Part shown: in pieces, positions 62,562 to 64,000 of the stretch
How positions within the stretch are numbered: the stretch's first letter is position 1
How the letters are laid out: every line of letters begins with the position of its first letter
Origin: Cyanobacteria bacterium CG_2015-22_32_23
GTDB taxonomy: Bacteria; Cyanobacteriota; Cyanobacteriia; Cyanobacteriales; Cyanobacteriaceae
Assembly: GCA_009993045.1 (NCBI GenBank)
Contig: JAACUG010000072.1
Location: 8,171-72,170, forward strand
DNA length: 64,000 nucleotides
Direction: 5' to 3'
The notes under the pieces: model-generated
What the model was told of the DNA's origin: nothing
Databases searched by the model: none
What the model saw: the letters and a program-made list of their open reading frames with translations, nothing else
Position numbers and translations under genes: made by a program

Positions 62562-63080
62562 CTAATTGTCAATAATATAAAAGCGTTTTTTATCTTCATC
62601 AAAAAAGATACCATATTCTATAAGTTGATCACCTTTTGCTTTTAAAAAACTATCATAACCAGAGTATTTTATATACTCAGTTTTTTTTAGTCTTTGCCAT
62701 ACTTCTTGACGAGGTAAATAAACTCTTTTACTAATTTCTTCTTGGGATATATTTACAGGTATTTGTGGGGATAAAGTATTAAGATTATGTTGAGAAGAAA
62801 AAGAATCATTTGTTGGTGTTAATTGGGATTCTAATTTTTCGATTCTATCTAGGATTGGTTGTAGAGATTTATTAATGAGAATACTTATCTTGTCTTCAAA
62901 ATTAACCTCCTCTTTTTGATAAATAATACTATTAAGAATAACTTGATTATTTTCTAGGCAAGAATCAATTAGTTTTTCAATAATAACTAGGTAGTCAACT
63001 TTATTTTTGATACACCATTCCTGAAATTTAAGTAATTTTTTATCGTCGATTTTCAAAGACTCTAAATCATTATTAAACAT
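62562..63080 (-). CDS. Hypothetical protein downstream of moaB
   Basis: The 172-aa protein is not recognised. It has an N-terminal helical region (KLLKFQEWCIKNKVDYLVIIEKLIDSCLE), a probable coiled segment (ILINKSLQPILDRIEKLESQL), a Ser/Asn/Pro-rich linker, and a C-terminal part (ISKRVYLPRQEVWQRLKKTEYIKYSGYDSF) that resembles a DNA-binding helix-turn-helix, ending in a short beta hairpin (YGIFFDEDKKRFYIID). It starts 6 bp after the moaB stop, so the two are likely co-transcribed. No function is proposed. Confidence 0.6.
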   Translation of the reverse strand: MFNNDLESLKIDDKKLLKFQEWCIKNKVDYLVIIEKLIDSCLENNQVILNSIIYQKEEVNFEDKISILINKSLQPILDRIEKLESQLTPTNDSFSSQHNLNTLSPQIPVNISQEEISKRVYLPRQEVWQRLKKTEYIKYSGYDSFLKAKGDQLIEYGIFFDEDKKRFYIIDN

Positions 63081-63086
63081 ATTAAA

Positions 63087-63602
63087 CTAACCTTTATTTA
63101 TTTGCTCAACTAAATGAGTTAATTCTGGTATAATTAGTTTTTCTAAACCTAATTTAACTGCATTTTGAGAGCCGGGTAAGGAAAAGACTATTTTACCATT
63201 ATACAACCCTGCTGTTGCTCTTGATGCTATAGCTCTTGAGGCTATTTCTTGATAGCTTAAATAACGGAAAATTTCCCCGAAACCATATAAGGTTTTCTCT
63301 AACATTTCACTAATTATATCATAGGTATTATCCCTTAAAGAAATACCAGTACCCCCTGAAAAAATAATGACGTTTAATGCTTTATTAGAAGCTAAATTTA
63401 TCAATAAAGATTTTATCTGAAATGACTCATCTTTGATAATTTCATAATGAATAATTTTATGATTAGCATTAATCAACATTTTTTGGGCAATTTTACCACT
63501 CATATCTGTTTCAAAAGTGCGAGTATCGCTGACGGTAATAACGGCACAATTAACACTATTTATCTGAGAATATTGATGAGGAATAGGCATGACAATAAAC
63601 AA
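63087..63602 (-). CDS. moaB: Molybdenum cofactor biosynthesis protein MoaB
   Basis: The 171-aa protein belongs to the MoaB/Mog molybdopterin-binding family. It has CAVITVSDTRTFETDMSGKIA near residue 20, the signature VIIFSGGTGISLRDNTYDIISEML with the molybdopterin-binding GGTG, and SRATAGLYNGKIVFSLPGSQNAV. It acts in adenylylation or binding of molybdopterin, needed for nitrate reductase. Length matches the family. A hypothetical gene follows 6 bp downstream. Confidence 0.93.
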   Translation of the reverse strand: MFIVMPIPHQYSQINSVNCAVITVSDTRTFETDMSGKIAQKMLINANHKIIHYEIIKDESFQIKSLLINLASNKALNVIIFSGGTGISLRDNTYDIISEMLEKTLYGFGEIFRYLSYQEIASRAIASRATAGLYNGKIVFSLPGSQNAVKLGLEKLIIPELTHLVEQINKG

Positions 63603-63735
63603 TAAAAAATTCGAGAAAATTTAGTCACTTTTATAATTTTATAAATAATTTATGACCGTTATATGTTAAAAATTAGAACAGGATAAAATGATGAAAAATA
63701 TTAATTGTTAATTGTCAATTATGAATTATTAATTA

Positions 63736-64000
63736 CTATTCAGATTTAGTAAAACCTAAGTCTTTTTCTTCAGCGTAGCGCTCCATAAAACGCATAAATC
63801 TATCCCATTCTTGAGGAGATTTCATTAAATAAATTGCTTCTATAGCTTTAGGTTCACCGTTGATAAATTTACATTTTACCTCACGAGTGATCAATTCTCC
63901 TTCTTCATCGGTCAAATACATTCCTGTAACTTCTTGAGTGTTACCGCCGTCTAGTATTTTTGAACTTTCAAAACGAAATGTTGCAGTACCATTGCTACCG
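63736..64000 (-). CDS. psb28: Photosystem II assembly protein Psb28 (5' end beyond the window)
   Basis: The minus-strand frame stays open to the window edge, giving at least 87 residues: [11 protein letters not shown], then [20 protein letters not shown], then [18 protein letters not shown] and [20 protein letters not shown]. This is the conserved C-terminal three quarters of Psb28, a small thylakoid-associated factor that binds PSII assembly intermediates (CP47 side) and aids biogenesis and repair. The internal Met at 63921 is not the start. About 25 N-terminal residues lie outside the window. Confidence 0.95.
   Translation of the reverse strand, partial: GSNGTATFRFESSKILDGGNTQEVTGMYLTDEEGELITREVKCKFINGEPKAIEAIYLMKSPQEWDRFMRFMERYAEEKDLGFTKSE

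Overview
The window comes from a low-GC, unicellular-type cyanobacterium, near Geminocystis, Cyanobacterium or Cyanothece. HIP1 octamers (GCGATCGC) are scattered through the genes. The gene set includes the PSII assembly factor Psb28, the phycobilisome-degradation peptide NblA, ferredoxin-dependent glutamate synthase with an NtcA box, and a CIRCE-controlled GroEL. Genus-level placement is inference only.

Layout. (a) 1-11 kb is housekeeping and accessory: a MEKHLA protein, an acyltransferase, groEL, an aquaporin gene broken by one in-frame TGA, a sugar-nucleotide epimerase, a GT2 glycosyltransferase with a Uma2 protein, alanine dehydrogenase, and a GAPDH-arsJ pair that fits arsenate detoxification by 1-arseno-3-phosphoglycerate efflux. 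(b) 11-26 kb is a type III-B CRISPR-Cas locus: cmr2, cmr3, cmr4, cmr5, an embedded DUF6883-like/DUF4926-like pair, a Cmr6-Cmr1 fusion, mazEF, a CARF-HEPN ribonuclease of Csm6/Csx1 type, a WYL regulator on the opposite strand, two small membrane proteins (one Csx18-like), cas1 and cas2. No cas6 is present. (c) 26.4-38.2 kb is one CRISPR array of 158 repeats and 157 spacers by hand count, driven by a leader promoter with consensus -35 and -10 boxes. (d) 38-64 kb returns to the chromosomal backbone: a HEAT-repeat protein, Fd-GOGAT, an exopolysaccharide export set (GT4, Wza-like, Wzc-like), a candidate structured RNA, a pseudopilin, a degenerate sigma54-type AAA/polyferredoxin membrane protein, a DUF262/DUF1524 protein, nblA, an RRM protein, an HDAC-family protein, an LCP protein, mannose-1-phosphate guanylyltransferase, an SLC13 permease, moaB and the 3' part of psb28.

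How the parts may work together. The Cmr complex would be guided by crRNAs from the array. Cas10 (intact GGDD) would make cyclic oligoadenylates that activate the CARF-HEPN RNase, and the membrane proteins are possible accessory factors. With no Cas6, crRNA maturation must rely on a host nuclease or a Cas6 encoded elsewhere. Three pairs of spacers encode the same short peptide through different synonymous codons, so the array has repeatedly sampled homologous genes of related invaders.

Mobile traces include a roughly 150-bp MITE-like family (three copies, two with 5-bp target duplications), a decayed IS5-type transposase next to the CRISPR locus, and palindromic repeats inserted in frame in the Fd-GOGAT gene. 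No tRNA or rRNA gene was recognised.
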